Shown here: one piece after another, positions 7,245 to 15,221 of the stretch | Layout: the number at the start of each line of letters is the position of its first letter | Numbering within the stretch: position 1 is the first letter of the stretch | Assembly: GCA_038326205.1 (NCBI GenBank) | Contig: JBBQJV010000047.1 | Location: 1 to 31,698, forward strand | Direction: 5' to 3' | Length of the DNA: 31,698 nt | DNA from: UBA7672 sp038326205 | GTDB taxonomy: Bacteria; Pseudomonadota; Alphaproteobacteria; Caulobacterales; Hyphomonadaceae | Made by a program: the position numbers and the translations under genes | The notes under the pieces: model-generated | What the model was told of the DNA's origin: nothing | The model's input: only the letters and a program-made list of their open reading frames with translations | The model's database searches: none

Positions 7245-8471
7245 CTATTCCGCCGCGCTTGTTTCCGGGTCGTGGAAATTGTCCGCGATCCGCTCGGCTA
7301 GTTTCAGGGCCACTTCGGCCTTGCTCATGCGCGGCCAGCGTTCCGTGCCAGCTTTCGAGATCAGCAGCACTTCGTTGTCTGCTCCGCCCATCACGTCGCC
7401 AGAGACATCATTGGCGATCACCCAGTCGCAACCCTTGCGGGTTAGCTTGGCCTTGGCATGCTTTTCGACGTCGCTAGTCTCTGCTGCAAAACCGACCACC
7501 AGTCGCGGACGATCTTTCTTCCGCGTGCCGATGGATTTGAGGATGTCCGGGTTCTCGACCAGCTGCAGTGCGACCCTGTCTTCCGCACCGCCCTTCAGTT
7601 TCAGCTTACCCTGCGCGCGCGCAGCAGGCCGCCAGTCAGCAACCGCTGCAACGCCCACAAAGATATCGGCGGGGAGATTGGCCTTTGCCGCGTCGTTCAT
7701 CTCGACCGCGGTTTCGACGCGCACGGCTGTCACGCCGTCGGGAATTGGCAATTGCGTTGGGCCGGTCACCAGCCGCACATCGGCGCCAAGACGCGCCAGC
7801 GCTTCGGCGATCGCATAGCCCTGTTTGCCCGAAGAGTGATTGGAAATGAACCTTACAGGATCGAGTGGCTCGCGCGTCGGCCCGGCGGTGATCACCGCGC
7901 GGAATCCTGCCAGTGGACCATAGCCTGCTGGACCCGCAAGCATACGCCGCACTTCTCTCACGATGCGCTCGGGCTCTGGCAGACGCCCCGCACCAAACTC
8001 TCCGCATGCCATTGGGCCAACGTCGGGCATCATCACCGTGACGCCATCAGCCTGCAGCTGGGCGACATTGCGCCTGGTTGCCGGGTGCTCCCACATCCGC
8101 ACATTCATTGCCGGAACCATTAGGACGGGTTTGTCGGTGGCGAGAAGCGTGGTGGAGGCAAGATCATTCGCAAGACCGTTCGCAGCTTTCGCCATCAGGT
8201 CTGCTGTTGCAGGACACACGACGACGAGATCGGCCGCGCGCGACAGCTCGATATGACCCATCTCCGCTTCGTCGGTGAGGCTGAAGAGTTCCTGATAAAC
8301 CTTGTCGCCCGATAGCGAGCCGACAGACAGCGGCGTCACGAATTCCGCGCCCGCTTTGGTCAGAATCACGCGGCTCGCAATACCATCCTTGGCAAGCAGG
8401 CGGATCAGCTCCAGCGACTTGTAAGCCGCTATGCCGCCACCGACGATCAGAAGAATGCGTTTGCCGTCCAA
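7245..8471 (-). CDS. coaBC: Bifunctional phosphopantothenoylcysteine decarboxylase / phosphopantothenate-cysteine ligase
   Basis: A 408-residue enzyme of coenzyme A synthesis. The CoaB domain joins cysteine to 4'-phosphopantothenate using CTP, and the CoaC domain (FMN) decarboxylates the product. CoaC residues are visible: H73 (MGHIELS), N123 (PAMNVRMW) and C156 on the substrate flap (MACGEFGAGR). The linker is near 178-190. CoaB begins AVITAGPTREPLDPVRFISN, with SSGKQGYA after it and a KLK motif further on. The only usable start is TTG at 8471 with GGAG 8 bases upstream: the frame has a TAG a little further up and no ATG or GTG between. This may lower translation. A Dabb gene and dut lie downstream on the same strand. 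Confidence 0.96.
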   Translation of the reverse strand: MDGKRILLIVGGGIAAYKSLELIRLLAKDGIASRVILTKAGAEFVTPLSVGSLSGDKVYQELFSLTDEAEMGHIELSRAADLVVVCPATADLMAKAANGLANDLASTTLLATDKPVLMVPAMNVRMWEHPATRRNVAQLQADGVTVMMPDVGPMACGEFGAGRLPEPERIVREVRRMLAGPAGYGPLAGFRAVITAGPTREPLDPVRFISNHSSGKQGYAIAEALARLGADVRLVTGPTQLPIPDGVTAVRVETAVEMNDAAKANLPADIFVGVAAVADWRPAARAQGKLKLKGGAEDRVALQLVENPDILKSIGTRKKDRPRLVVGFAAETSDVEKHAKAKLTRKGCDWVIANDVSGDVMGGADNEVLLISKAGTERWPRMSKAEVALKLAERIADNFHDPETSAAE

Positions 8472-8578
8472 GCCTATCGCTCCGGAAACTGTCTTGCTCT
8501 AGATAATCAATCTTGGTCAGGATTGCACGAAGTCGGGGCGCGCGATCCCAGTCACGCTGGAAAGGTCTCGGTAAGACT

Positions 8579-9037
8579 TCAAACCTGGTTTTTGACCATT
8601 CCGGCAAAGAATTCCTGCGCGGTTGGGCTGTCGCCGGTTATCTCGGCGGGCACATTTTCACAGAACCGGACCCAGGGAATCTTGGATTCCACGCCGTACT
8701 GGATCTCGATGTCGGCCAGCGCCGGGTCATCCATTGATCCGATGGTGACGTAGATGCGCGCCTCGGGCGTGTTGTAGCTGAAGGTCAGTGGCGTGCCGCA
8801 GACGCGGCAAAACCCGCGTGTTGCAAGGTTGGATGAGGCGAAGAAAGTCGGTTGGCCCTCCGTCCAGTGCAAGGCCGGCTTGGAACAGCCCGCGAGCGCG
8901 GCGAACAGTCCACCCGTTGCCTTCTGGCACATGCGGCAATGGCAGACGTGCGGTTTCTCTACACCGTCGACGCGCATGGCGTAGCGAATCCGGCCGCATT
9001 GGCAGCCGCCAACAACCAAGTTTGGGATCAGACTCAT
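8579..9037 (-). CDS. GFA-family zinc protein (CENP-V/GFA fold)
   Basis: A 152-residue protein with the complete cysteine pattern of the glutathione-dependent formaldehyde-activating (GFA) family: C12-x-C14, C32-H-C34-x-x-C37 and C77-x-x-C80 (GGCQCGRIRY, HVCHCRMCQKATGG, GFCRVCGTPL). These bind two zinc ions, one structural and one catalytic or glutathione-linked. The family name comes from Gfa, which was proposed to couple glutathione with formaldehyde. Many paralogs have unknown substrates, and formaldehyde handling should not be assumed. Length is usual. The start at 9037 has a weak GGAA site. Confidence 0.88.
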   Translation of the reverse strand: MSLIPNLVVGGCQCGRIRYAMRVDGVEKPHVCHCRMCQKATGGLFAALAGCSKPALHWTEGQPTFFASSNLATRGFCRVCGTPLTFSYNTPEARIYVTIGSMDDPALADIEIQYGVESKIPWVRFCENVPAEITGDSPTAQEFFAGMVKNQV

Positions 9038-9194
9038 GGACGTTCCGTAAGATTCAACTGGTCAGTAAGGTTGACATGGCATGCATGTATCGCGCACGGC
9101 GAATTTCTCATGGGGCAATCCCGTGGCAGAGCTGTCGCCCGCTGTTGGCCTCCGGCGCGGCCTGTGCTGGCATGCCTTTCGAAGGGACGTGGCC

Positions 9195-9557
9195 ATGTTA
9201 TTTCGTGGCAAGCAGAAACCAGCCAGCCTGGCTCACACGCTCGTGGGCGAGTGGCGCGCTGAAACCTTGTCCGGCGATGTCCGGGGCGAGATCACGGCCC
9301 TGTTCAACACCGATGGCTCCTACCTGACCCGGAACCAGATGGAGGTCCGCGGCGTCCCCACCGTCCCCGTCACCCAGACCGGCCGGTACCGGATCGAGCC
9401 GGTCGACAAGCAGCGTTTCAAGCTGTTCACCATCGACGACAACGGCCAACCCCTCTCCACCACCACCCGCACCTTCGTCGATAGCAACACCATGATCAAC
9501 GAAGTCGGCCGCATCACCTTCCGGCGGGTAGATAGCGGCGAACACCCCTTCAACTAG
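9195..9557 (+). CDS. Small unrecognised beta-rich protein (lipocalin-like?)
   Basis: A 120-residue protein. ATG 9195 follows GAAGGGACG; an in-frame start at 9081 would add a segment without features, so it is rejected. After a short basic N-terminus comes LVGEWRAE, then alternating hydrophobic/polar strands (ITALFNTDGSY, GRYRIEPVDKQRFKLF, TTTRTFVDSN, GRITFRRV). 'Leu-x-Gly-x-Trp' at the start of an all-beta domain is typical of lipocalin-like and related small barrels that begin with a G-x-W strand, but I recognise no named family. No signal peptide or membrane segment is seen. It is separated from the GFA gene by a divergent spacer of 157 bases. Confidence 0.65.
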   Translation: MLFRGKQKPASLAHTLVGEWRAETLSGDVRGEITALFNTDGSYLTRNQMEVRGVPTVPVTQTGRYRIEPVDKQRFKLFTIDDNGQPLSTTTRTFVDSNTMINEVGRITFRRVDSGEHPFN

Positions 9558-9686
9558 GTCACGTATCGCAGCTGATCCTCCTCAGTCCGTGACTTGCTCC
9601 CGCCTCGTTGTGGGGGTCTGATGCCGTCCTTAGCGGTCGCCCATCAGCGTTTCAAGAATGGGACGCCGCGAACGGGAGAGACATCC

Positions 9687-10154
9687 ATGAGATCACTGTT
9701 CATCGCCGCCAGCCTCATCGTGGCCGGCGTGGCGATCGCCCCAGCTGCCTTCGCGCAGGAGACCGGCATCTCGGTCCGCTCTATTCGCGTACTGGCAAGC
9801 GACCCGGAAGCCGCTGCGAAATTCTACGCCCAAGCCTTCGGGATGTCGGAAACGCGCCGCCCGGTCGACAGTGCGACCTTCAAGGAGATCGTTCTCAATT
9901 CCGGCTCGACGCCCGAGCTGGCGAAGACCTCGACCGCGACGCCTATCGTCATCGCCACACGCGGCAAGGATATGCCCGCAGGCGCGATGGCCGCGCTCAT
10001 TCTTTCGGTTCCCGACATGGACGCCGCCATCGCCCGCGCAACAGCCGCCGGCGCCAAGCTGATGCGCCCCGCCGCCAAGTCAGGGGAGGGGCTCTCATAT
10101 GCCTTCCTCACCGACCCCGACGGCAACCAGATTGAATTGCTGCTCCGCCAGTAG
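9687..10154 (+). CDS. Exported VOC-superfamily (glyoxalase-like) protein
   Basis: A 155-residue protein. ATG 9687 has GGGAGAG just upstream. Residues 1-23 are a Sec signal peptide ending AAFAQ, which is unusual for this mainly cytoplasmic superfamily. The mature part contains two beta-alpha-beta-beta-beta modules: the first includes VLASDPEAAAKFYAQAFGM, the second VPDMDAAIARATAAGAKLM and FLTDPDGNQIELL. The ending DPDGNQIEL, with its glutamate, is the classic VOC metal-site strand. Members range from glyoxalase I to ring-cleaving dioxygenases and resistance proteins, and the substrate here is unknown. The esterase gene starts 108 bases downstream. Confidence 0.85.
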   Translation: MRSLFIAASLIVAGVAIAPAAFAQETGISVRSIRVLASDPEAAAKFYAQAFGMSETRRPVDSATFKEIVLNSGSTPELAKTSTATPIVIATRGKDMPAGAMAALILSVPDMDAAIARATAAGAKLMRPAAKSGEGLSYAFLTDPDGNQIELLLRQ

Positions 10155-10262
10155 CCAGTCTGAAGTCGGCAGGCGTCGAGCGCTTTTGAGTAGTGCTCCC
10201 CATCACAACTCCTGTAAGCCTCCCCCCGGCGGCAGGTGACTTGTCGCACGGAGGAATTGCTC

Positions 10263-11996
10263 ATGACCGAACGCCAGAACACCGGAAGCAAGTCGCGCCA
10301 GCTCTCCCTCGGGCTTGCCCTGATCGCGAGCGCCGCGCTCGCCGGGCTTGCCGCCTGCGCCAGCATGGGCGGCGGCTCTGCGCCGGACACCGCGATGACT
10401 GCGAGCGGTCCGGTGAAAGCGGTCGAACGCGGCGCCATGCGATCCTACTTCGCAATTCCATATGCTGCACCCCCGACGGGTGATCGCCGCTGGCGCGCGC
10501 CGGGGCCTGCCGCCGCCTGGACCGACACGCTTGCCAACACCAAGTCCGCTGCTTCCTGCCTGCAGACCGGCGACAGTCCCTTCCGCGTCAATGGCGATAG
10601 CGAAGACTGCCTCTATCTCGACGTCCACACGCCAACTGTTACAGGAACATTCCCCGTGATGGTCTGGATTCACGGCGGCGCATTCAACACGGGCGCTGCC
10701 TCGGTCTATTCCGACCCGACCCCGCTTGTGTCGAAAGGCGTCATCGTGGTCGGCATCAACTATCGTCTCGGCGCCATGGGTTTCCTGGGTCATCCAGCCT
10801 TTGCCGACACGGATGGCAGCGTCGGCAATTACGGCATCATGGACCAGCAGGCCGCCCTGCGCTGGGTGAAGGCCAACATTGCGCAGTTCGGCGGCGACCC
10901 GAAGAACGTCACGATCTTCGGCGAGAGTGCGGGCGGCTTTAGCGTGATGACACATCTTGCCTCGCCTTTGTCCGCTGGCCTCTTCAACAAGGCCATCATC
11001 GAGAGCGGCGCTTACGGCGTCAGCAGCCAGCTCACTCGCGCCGAGCTTGAGACCAAGAGCCGCGCAATCGCCAGCAAAGCGATCACCGCTGCAATCGCGG
11101 CGGGCGTCACGCCTGGCTGCGCCGCCGACAAGGTCACAGCCGCCTGCCTGCGCAACCTGCCTGATTCGGTCATGCGCAAGGAGATCACCAATGCCTTCGC
11201 GGTCGGCATCAGCAATCCCGTGCCCTCGGTCGACGGCAGGGTGCTGCCAGCCACGATCAGGGACACGTTCGCCGCAGGCCACAACAATAAGGTCCCGGTC
11301 ATCAACGGATCCAACGAGGATGAATTCGCGCTCTTCTTCGCGTTGAGCGAACTGGCTGCGCGCACGAAAGCCTCGCCGCCCAACCTCGACCCCACAGACA
11401 CGCGCTACCTGATGAAAGCCGCCGCCTATCCAATGACCGTCAATGCGCTCGTCGGCGGCAGCGGTGTCACCGTCTCGGGGCCGCAATTGAGTGGCGTCGA
11501 CTATGCGCTCTCGAACTACGGAGCGGACACAAGCCTGCAGGCCAGCCTCGCCGCCACTGCGCTCGCGACTGACGTCACCTTCTCCTGCAACGCCCTCAAC
11601 GTGACGTCCCGCATCAAGTCCCAAGGCTCGCCCGTCTGGATGTACGAGTTCCGCGACCAGACTGCGATCCCGCTCGTGGGCATCATCGACGGCAAATATC
11701 CGCTGAGCCTGAAGCAGGGCGCTGCCCACGCCTCGGAAATTCCCTACGTCTTCAACATGCATGACATGCAGACTGCTGAACGCACGAACCTGCAGACGAC
11801 CATGTCACAATACTGGGTCAACTTCGCACGCACCGGAAATCCCAATGGCACAAGCGTCCCTTTATGGGGTGATTTCAGCGCGGGAACGGTACAGGGCCTC
11901 GACGTGGCGTCAGGCGGTGGCGTTGCGTCGATGGCTGCTTCGGCGTTTGCTACCCAGCACAAGTGCGACAGCGTCTGGAAAGGGCTCACTTTCTGA
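10263..11996 (+). CDS. Carboxylesterase type B, predicted lipoprotein
   Basis: A 577-residue alpha/beta-hydrolase. ATG 10263 follows CGGAGGAA; the in-frame start at 10236 precedes this ribosome site and is rejected. An N-terminal hydrophobic segment ends LAAC, with the lipobox cysteine at residue 32, so the enzyme is probably lipid-anchored in the envelope. The type-B signature is full: oxyanion loop IHGGAFNTG (136-144), nucleophile elbow GESAGG with S222, acidic residue E354 in SNEDEF, and H489 in GAAHASEIPY. EDCLYLDVHTP (114-124) with C99/C116 gives the usual disulfide. Such enzymes hydrolyse carboxylic esters; the physiological substrate is not evident. A 519-residue open frame on the opposite strand is a codon-bias shadow. 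Confidence 0.93.
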   Translation: MTERQNTGSKSRQLSLGLALIASAALAGLAACASMGGGSAPDTAMTASGPVKAVERGAMRSYFAIPYAAPPTGDRRWRAPGPAAAWTDTLANTKSAASCLQTGDSPFRVNGDSEDCLYLDVHTPTVTGTFPVMVWIHGGAFNTGAASVYSDPTPLVSKGVIVVGINYRLGAMGFLGHPAFADTDGSVGNYGIMDQQAALRWVKANIAQFGGDPKNVTIFGESAGGFSVMTHLASPLSAGLFNKAIIESGAYGVSSQLTRAELETKSRAIASKAITAAIAAGVTPGCAADKVTAACLRNLPDSVMRKEITNAFAVGISNPVPSVDGRVLPATIRDTFAAGHNNKVPVINGSNEDEFALFFALSELAARTKASPPNLDPTDTRYLMKAAAYPMTVNALVGGSGVTVSGPQLSGVDYALSNYGADTSLQASLAATALATDVTFSCNALNVTSRIKSQGSPVWMYEFRDQTAIPLVGIIDGKYPLSLKQGAAHASEIPYVFNMHDMQTAERTNLQTTMSQYWVNFARTGNPNGTSVPLWGDFSAGTVQGLDVASGGGVASMAASAFATQHKCDSVWKGLTF

Positions 11997-12104
11997 TCGG
12001 CGTCAGGCCCCAAGGCCTCCCAATCCGGTGCAATATCGCCTATCTAGAGCCTAGCCCCCGTGTTGCGGCTCAAATTCGCCCCCAAATTCGACCAGGAGAC
12101 CCCC

Positions 12105-13535
12105 ATGCGCGATTACCTGAAATTCTACATCAACGGCGAGTGGGTCGACCCTGTGACGCCGCGTTCTCTCGAAGTTCAGAACCCGGCCAATGAAGAAAAT
12201 TACGCACGCATCTCGATCGGTTCGAAAGCCGACGTGGATAGGGCCGTCGCCGCCGCCAAGGCCGCGTTCCCAGCGTTTTCGACAACTACGAAGGAGTACC
12301 GCGCCGATCTGCTCGACAAGATCATCGCGGTCTATTCGAGGCGCCTCGGCGACATTGCCGGTGCGATCTCCGAAGAGATGGGCGCGCCCGGCTGGCTCGC
12401 GCAAGCCGCTCACGCCCCGTCGGGCCTAGGCCACCTCATGCAGGCCGCAGCCTACCTCCGCACCTTCGAATTCGAAGAGCGTCGCGGCAAACACCTGATC
12501 CGCAAGGAAGCGATCGGCGTCTGCGCGTTCATCACCCCGTGGAACTGGCCGCAGAACCAGATCGCCTGCAAGGTCGCCCCCGCGATCGCTGCCGGGTGCA
12601 CCATGGTCCTGAAGCCATCCGAGATTGCTCCGATCGACGCCATCATCTTCGCTGAAATCATGCATGAAGCCGGCGTGCCGAAAGGCGTGTTCAACCTTGT
12701 CAACGGCGATGGACCCGGCGTTGGCGCAGCCCTCTCTGCTCACCCGGATGTAGACATTGTGTCATTCACCGGCTCGACCCGCGCCGGCGTTCTGGTGGCG
12801 CAGGCCGCTGCGCCGACGGTCAAGCGCGTCGCGCAGGAACTCGGAGGCAAGTCGGCCAACATCGTTCTTGAAGATGCCGACATCACCAAGGCCGTGAAGT
12901 CTGGCGTCATGCAGATGATGACCAACACGGGTCAGAGCTGCAACGCGCCATCGCGTATGTTCGTGCCGCGCGGCAAGAATGAGGAAGCCAAGGCCGTCGC
13001 CAAGGCGACCATCGAAACTGTGAAAGTGCAGGACCCGGCAACGGCAGAAAAGGGCGCCATCGGTCCCGTCGTCTCTGAAGCCCAGTGGAACAAGATCCAG
13101 GGCCTCATCAAGAAGGGCATCGACGAAGGCGCAACGCTCGTCTCCGGCGGCCTTGGCCGTCCCGACGGTCTCAACCGCGGCTACTATGTGAAGCCGACCG
13201 TGTTTGCTGACGTCCGCAACGACATGACCATCGCCGTTGAGGAAATCTTCGGGCCTGTACTCTGCATGATCCCGTACGACACCGAAGCGCAGGCGATCGA
13301 GATGGCCAACGACACAGTCTATGGCCTGTCGGGCTATGTTCAGGGCGAGCAGGAGCATGCGCAAAAAGTCGCAAACCAGCTCCGCACTGGCATGGTCCAC
13401 ATCAACGGCGCTGGTTCCGACCAGACAATGCCCTTCGGCGGCTACCGCCAATCAGGCAATGGCCGCGAATGGGGCGAAGCTGGCATCCATGAGTTCCTTG
13501 AGACCAAATCGGTCTTCGGTTTCGCGACCGCTTGA
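12105..13535 (+). CDS. NAD(P)+-dependent aldehyde dehydrogenase
   Basis: A 476-residue enzyme of the ALDH superfamily that oxidises an aldehyde to its acid. ATG 12105 follows CCAGGAGAC; an in-frame start at 12060 lies before the ribosome site. Key residues are N147 in TPWNWP, K170 in VLKPSE, the FTGSTRAG nucleotide loop (221-228), the general base E245 in ELGGKS and the nucleophile C279 in GQSCNAPSR. EEIFGPVL near the end and the substrate-loop region PFGGYRQSGNGRE are also intact. The sequence resembles broad-specificity bacterial ALDHs more than a named pathway enzyme, so I give no symbol. Two hairpins lie immediately downstream and probably end its transcript. Confidence 0.93.
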   Translation: MRDYLKFYINGEWVDPVTPRSLEVQNPANEENYARISIGSKADVDRAVAAAKAAFPAFSTTTKEYRADLLDKIIAVYSRRLGDIAGAISEEMGAPGWLAQAAHAPSGLGHLMQAAAYLRTFEFEERRGKHLIRKEAIGVCAFITPWNWPQNQIACKVAPAIAAGCTMVLKPSEIAPIDAIIFAEIMHEAGVPKGVFNLVNGDGPGVGAALSAHPDVDIVSFTGSTRAGVLVAQAAAPTVKRVAQELGGKSANIVLEDADITKAVKSGVMQMMTNTGQSCNAPSRMFVPRGKNEEAKAVAKATIETVKVQDPATAEKGAIGPVVSEAQWNKIQGLIKKGIDEGATLVSGGLGRPDGLNRGYYVKPTVFADVRNDMTIAVEEIFGPVLCMIPYDTEAQAIEMANDTVYGLSGYVQGEQEHAQKVANQLRTGMVHINGAGSDQTMPFGGYRQSGNGREWGEAGIHEFLETKSVFGFATA

Positions 13536-13542
13536 ACGGCAA

Positions 13543-13563
13543 AGACCTGATCCGCTCAGGTCT
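13543..13563 (+). other. Perfect 8-bp stem-loop after the aldehyde dehydrogenase
   Basis: AGACCTGA (13543-13550) and TCAGGTCT (13556-13563) are exact inverted repeats around a 5-base loop, 8 bases after the aldehyde dehydrogenase stop. No T-run follows, so it may be an mRNA 3'-end stabiliser or part of a two-hairpin termination zone. Confidence 0.45.
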
Positions 13564-13581
13564 GCGTGACGTAGATTAAAT

Positions 13582-13612
13582 CAGGCCGGTCCGCTGCAGG
13601 CGGGTCGGCCTG
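13582..13612 (+). terminator. Strong GC-rich hairpin, probable terminator of the aldehyde dehydrogenase gene
   Basis: The 13-base arms 13582-13594 (CAGGCCGGTCCGC) and 13600-13612 (GCGGGTCGGCCTG) pair throughout with two G-U wobbles around a TGCAG loop. Only a short TTG follows, so intrinsic termination would be weak. Its position between two same-strand genes still favours a transcript-end role. Confidence 0.5.
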
Positions 13613-13678
13613 TTGCATTGGCGCGGAGACAGCGCACACTATCTCAAAGGCAGATGAAACCGCCGAAGGAGGCGATCC

Positions 13679-14218
13679 ATGTTGAGGAAAACCCTAGCCG
13701 CAGCCTTCTTGGCCGGTTCCACCCTGCTTGCCGCCTGCACCAGCGGCCCGACGCCCTACCAGCCCGCCGCAGGCTATAGCCGCGGCTATTCCGAGACCAA
13801 GCTGGAAGACACCCGCTATCGCATCTCGTTCAAGGGCAATTCACTTACCGAACGCGAGACGGTCGAAAACTACATGCTCTTTCGCGCCGCCGAACTCACG
13901 ATGCAGAGCGGGTACGACACCTTTACCATCGTTAATCGCGACACCGACAAGGATCAGCGCACGCGCTATTCCGGCGGCTTCTACGGCCCGGGTCTGTCCT
14001 ATGTTTACTTCTCGCCTCGCTACGGTTGGGTCAACGCATGGGACCCGTTCTGGGCATCCTCGCCCCGCTATGACGAAGTCACCAGCTACGAAGCCTTTGC
14101 CGAAATCGTCATGACAAAAGGCCCGAAAGGCTCCGACCCTAGTTCGTTCGACGCCCGTCAGGTCTCGCAGAATCTGGGGCCGGCTATCCAACGGCCGAGC
14201 GGCCGTCCGGCCTCCTGA
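13679..14218 (+). CDS. CC0125/CC1285-family lipoprotein
   Basis: A 179-residue lipoprotein. ATG 13679 follows AAGGAGG. The signal ends LLAAC with the lipobox cysteine at residue 20. The mature part opens with a Tyr/Gly-rich stretch (PYQPAAGYSRGYSE), followed by the family core: YRISFKGNSLTERETVENYMLFRAAELTMQ in shortened form, that is a strand, a G-N turn and a helix beginning ET-VE and ending RAAELT. This matches the lipoprotein family known from Caulobacter as CC0125/CC1285, of unknown function. A Tyr/Trp/Pro-rich segment (YVYFSPRYGWVNAWDPFW) precedes a C-terminal strand ending AEIVMTKG. Envelope location is inferred from the lipobox. Confidence 0.85.
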   Translation: MLRKTLAAAFLAGSTLLAACTSGPTPYQPAAGYSRGYSETKLEDTRYRISFKGNSLTERETVENYMLFRAAELTMQSGYDTFTIVNRDTDKDQRTRYSGGFYGPGLSYVYFSPRYGWVNAWDPFWASSPRYDEVTSYEAFAEIVMTKGPKGSDPSSFDARQVSQNLGPAIQRPSGRPAS

Positions 14219-14288
14219 ACCCTAACCGCTCCGGGGCATTCTTCGCGTAAACGCCGCTGCAACCTCGTGCGCGTAGGGTGGGCTGGTC

Positions 14289-15221
14289 ATGACCCCGGCT
14301 GTCTCGATCATCATTCCGACTTTCCGCCGACCGGAGCGCGCCGTCGAAGCTGCGCGTTCGGCCCTTGCGCAGGTCACCGTCGCCCTTTTCGAGATCGTGC
14401 TGGTCGACAATGATCCTGCTGGTTGCGCACTCGCGCCACTCAGCGCGCTCACTGACCCACGCATCGTCATCATCCATGAACCGCGTCCCGGCGTTGCCAA
14501 CGCGCGTAATGCTGGGCTCCGCGCGGCGAGGGGAGACATGATCGCTTTCCTCGACGATGACGAGATCGCGCCCAACACCTGGCTATCCGAACTGCTCCGT
14601 GTGCAACGCGACCACGCCGCCGATGTCGTCTTTGGCCCCGTCCGCACACGCCTCTTCGCGCCGCCTCGCGACCACGCCGCCTACTTCGACGACTTCTTCG
14701 CGCGCGATCCCGGTCATCCAGAAGGCGAACTCGCCATGTTCTACGGTTGCGGCTGCAGCCTTATCCGCCGGGCCGCTCTCCCGTTCGCCGAACCTTTCTC
14801 CGAACTGCGCAACGAGATCGGCGGCGAAGACGATCTCCTCTTTCAGACCATGGCGTCCGGCGGCGCTCGTTTCGCCTGGGCGCCCAATGCATGGGTCTGG
14901 GAAACACCTGAACCCTCCCGCGTGACGCTTGCCTATACGCTGCGCCGCGCCTTCGCCTATGGGCAGGGGCCCGCCACGAAGGCGTGGACCGGCCCGAAGC
15001 GCGATCTCTCCGCCATTGCCTTCTGGATGTCCGTTGGGCTCGTGCAGACCGGCGTCTACGGCGCAGCAGCGCTCGGCAGTTTCCTTGCCAAGACGCCGCG
15101 CCGCGCCTTCGCCTATCGCAAATGCATCGAAGGTATCGGCAAGCTGCTCTGGTTCCCGGCCATTAAGCCGCGCTTCTATGGCGTCGCGAGCCTGCCAAAG
15201 GCAAAACCTGCGAGCCTCTAA
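14289..15221 (+). CDS. Family 2 glycosyltransferase
   Basis: A 310-residue GT-A fold enzyme. ATG 14289 is preceded by TAGGGTGGG. The N-terminus VSIIIPTFRRPE is the standard nucleotide-sugar binding strand, followed by IVLVDNDPAG, PGVANARNAGLRAARGD, and the metal-binding acidic cluster FLDDDE (residues 87-92). The acceptor region has a GGEDDLLFQTM motif (ED acidic residues near 180), typical of inverting GT2 enzymes that use a catalytic acid there. The C-terminal third has a hydrophobic segment (SAIAFWMSVGLVQTGVYGAAALGSF in shortened form) that may be membrane-associated. It probably contributes to polysaccharide or glycolipid synthesis, but no other such gene adjoins it. Its TAA overlaps the stop of the convergent CDF gene. 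Confidence 0.88.
   Translation: MTPAVSIIIPTFRRPERAVEAARSALAQVTVALFEIVLVDNDPAGCALAPLSALTDPRIVIIHEPRPGVANARNAGLRAARGDMIAFLDDDEIAPNTWLSELLRVQRDHAADVVFGPVRTRLFAPPRDHAAYFDDFFARDPGHPEGELAMFYGCGCSLIRRAALPFAEPFSELRNEIGGEDDLLFQTMASGGARFAWAPNAWVWETPEPSRVTLAYTLRRAFAYGQGPATKAWTGPKRDLSAIAFWMSVGLVQTGVYGAAALGSFLAKTPRRAFAYRKCIEGIGKLLWFPAIKPRFYGVASLPKAKPASL

Noticed and set aside
10203..11762. 519-residue open frame antisense to the esterase
   Set aside because: It lies opposite a gene with full catalytic signature, has no recognisable domain, and is explained by high-GC codon bias.
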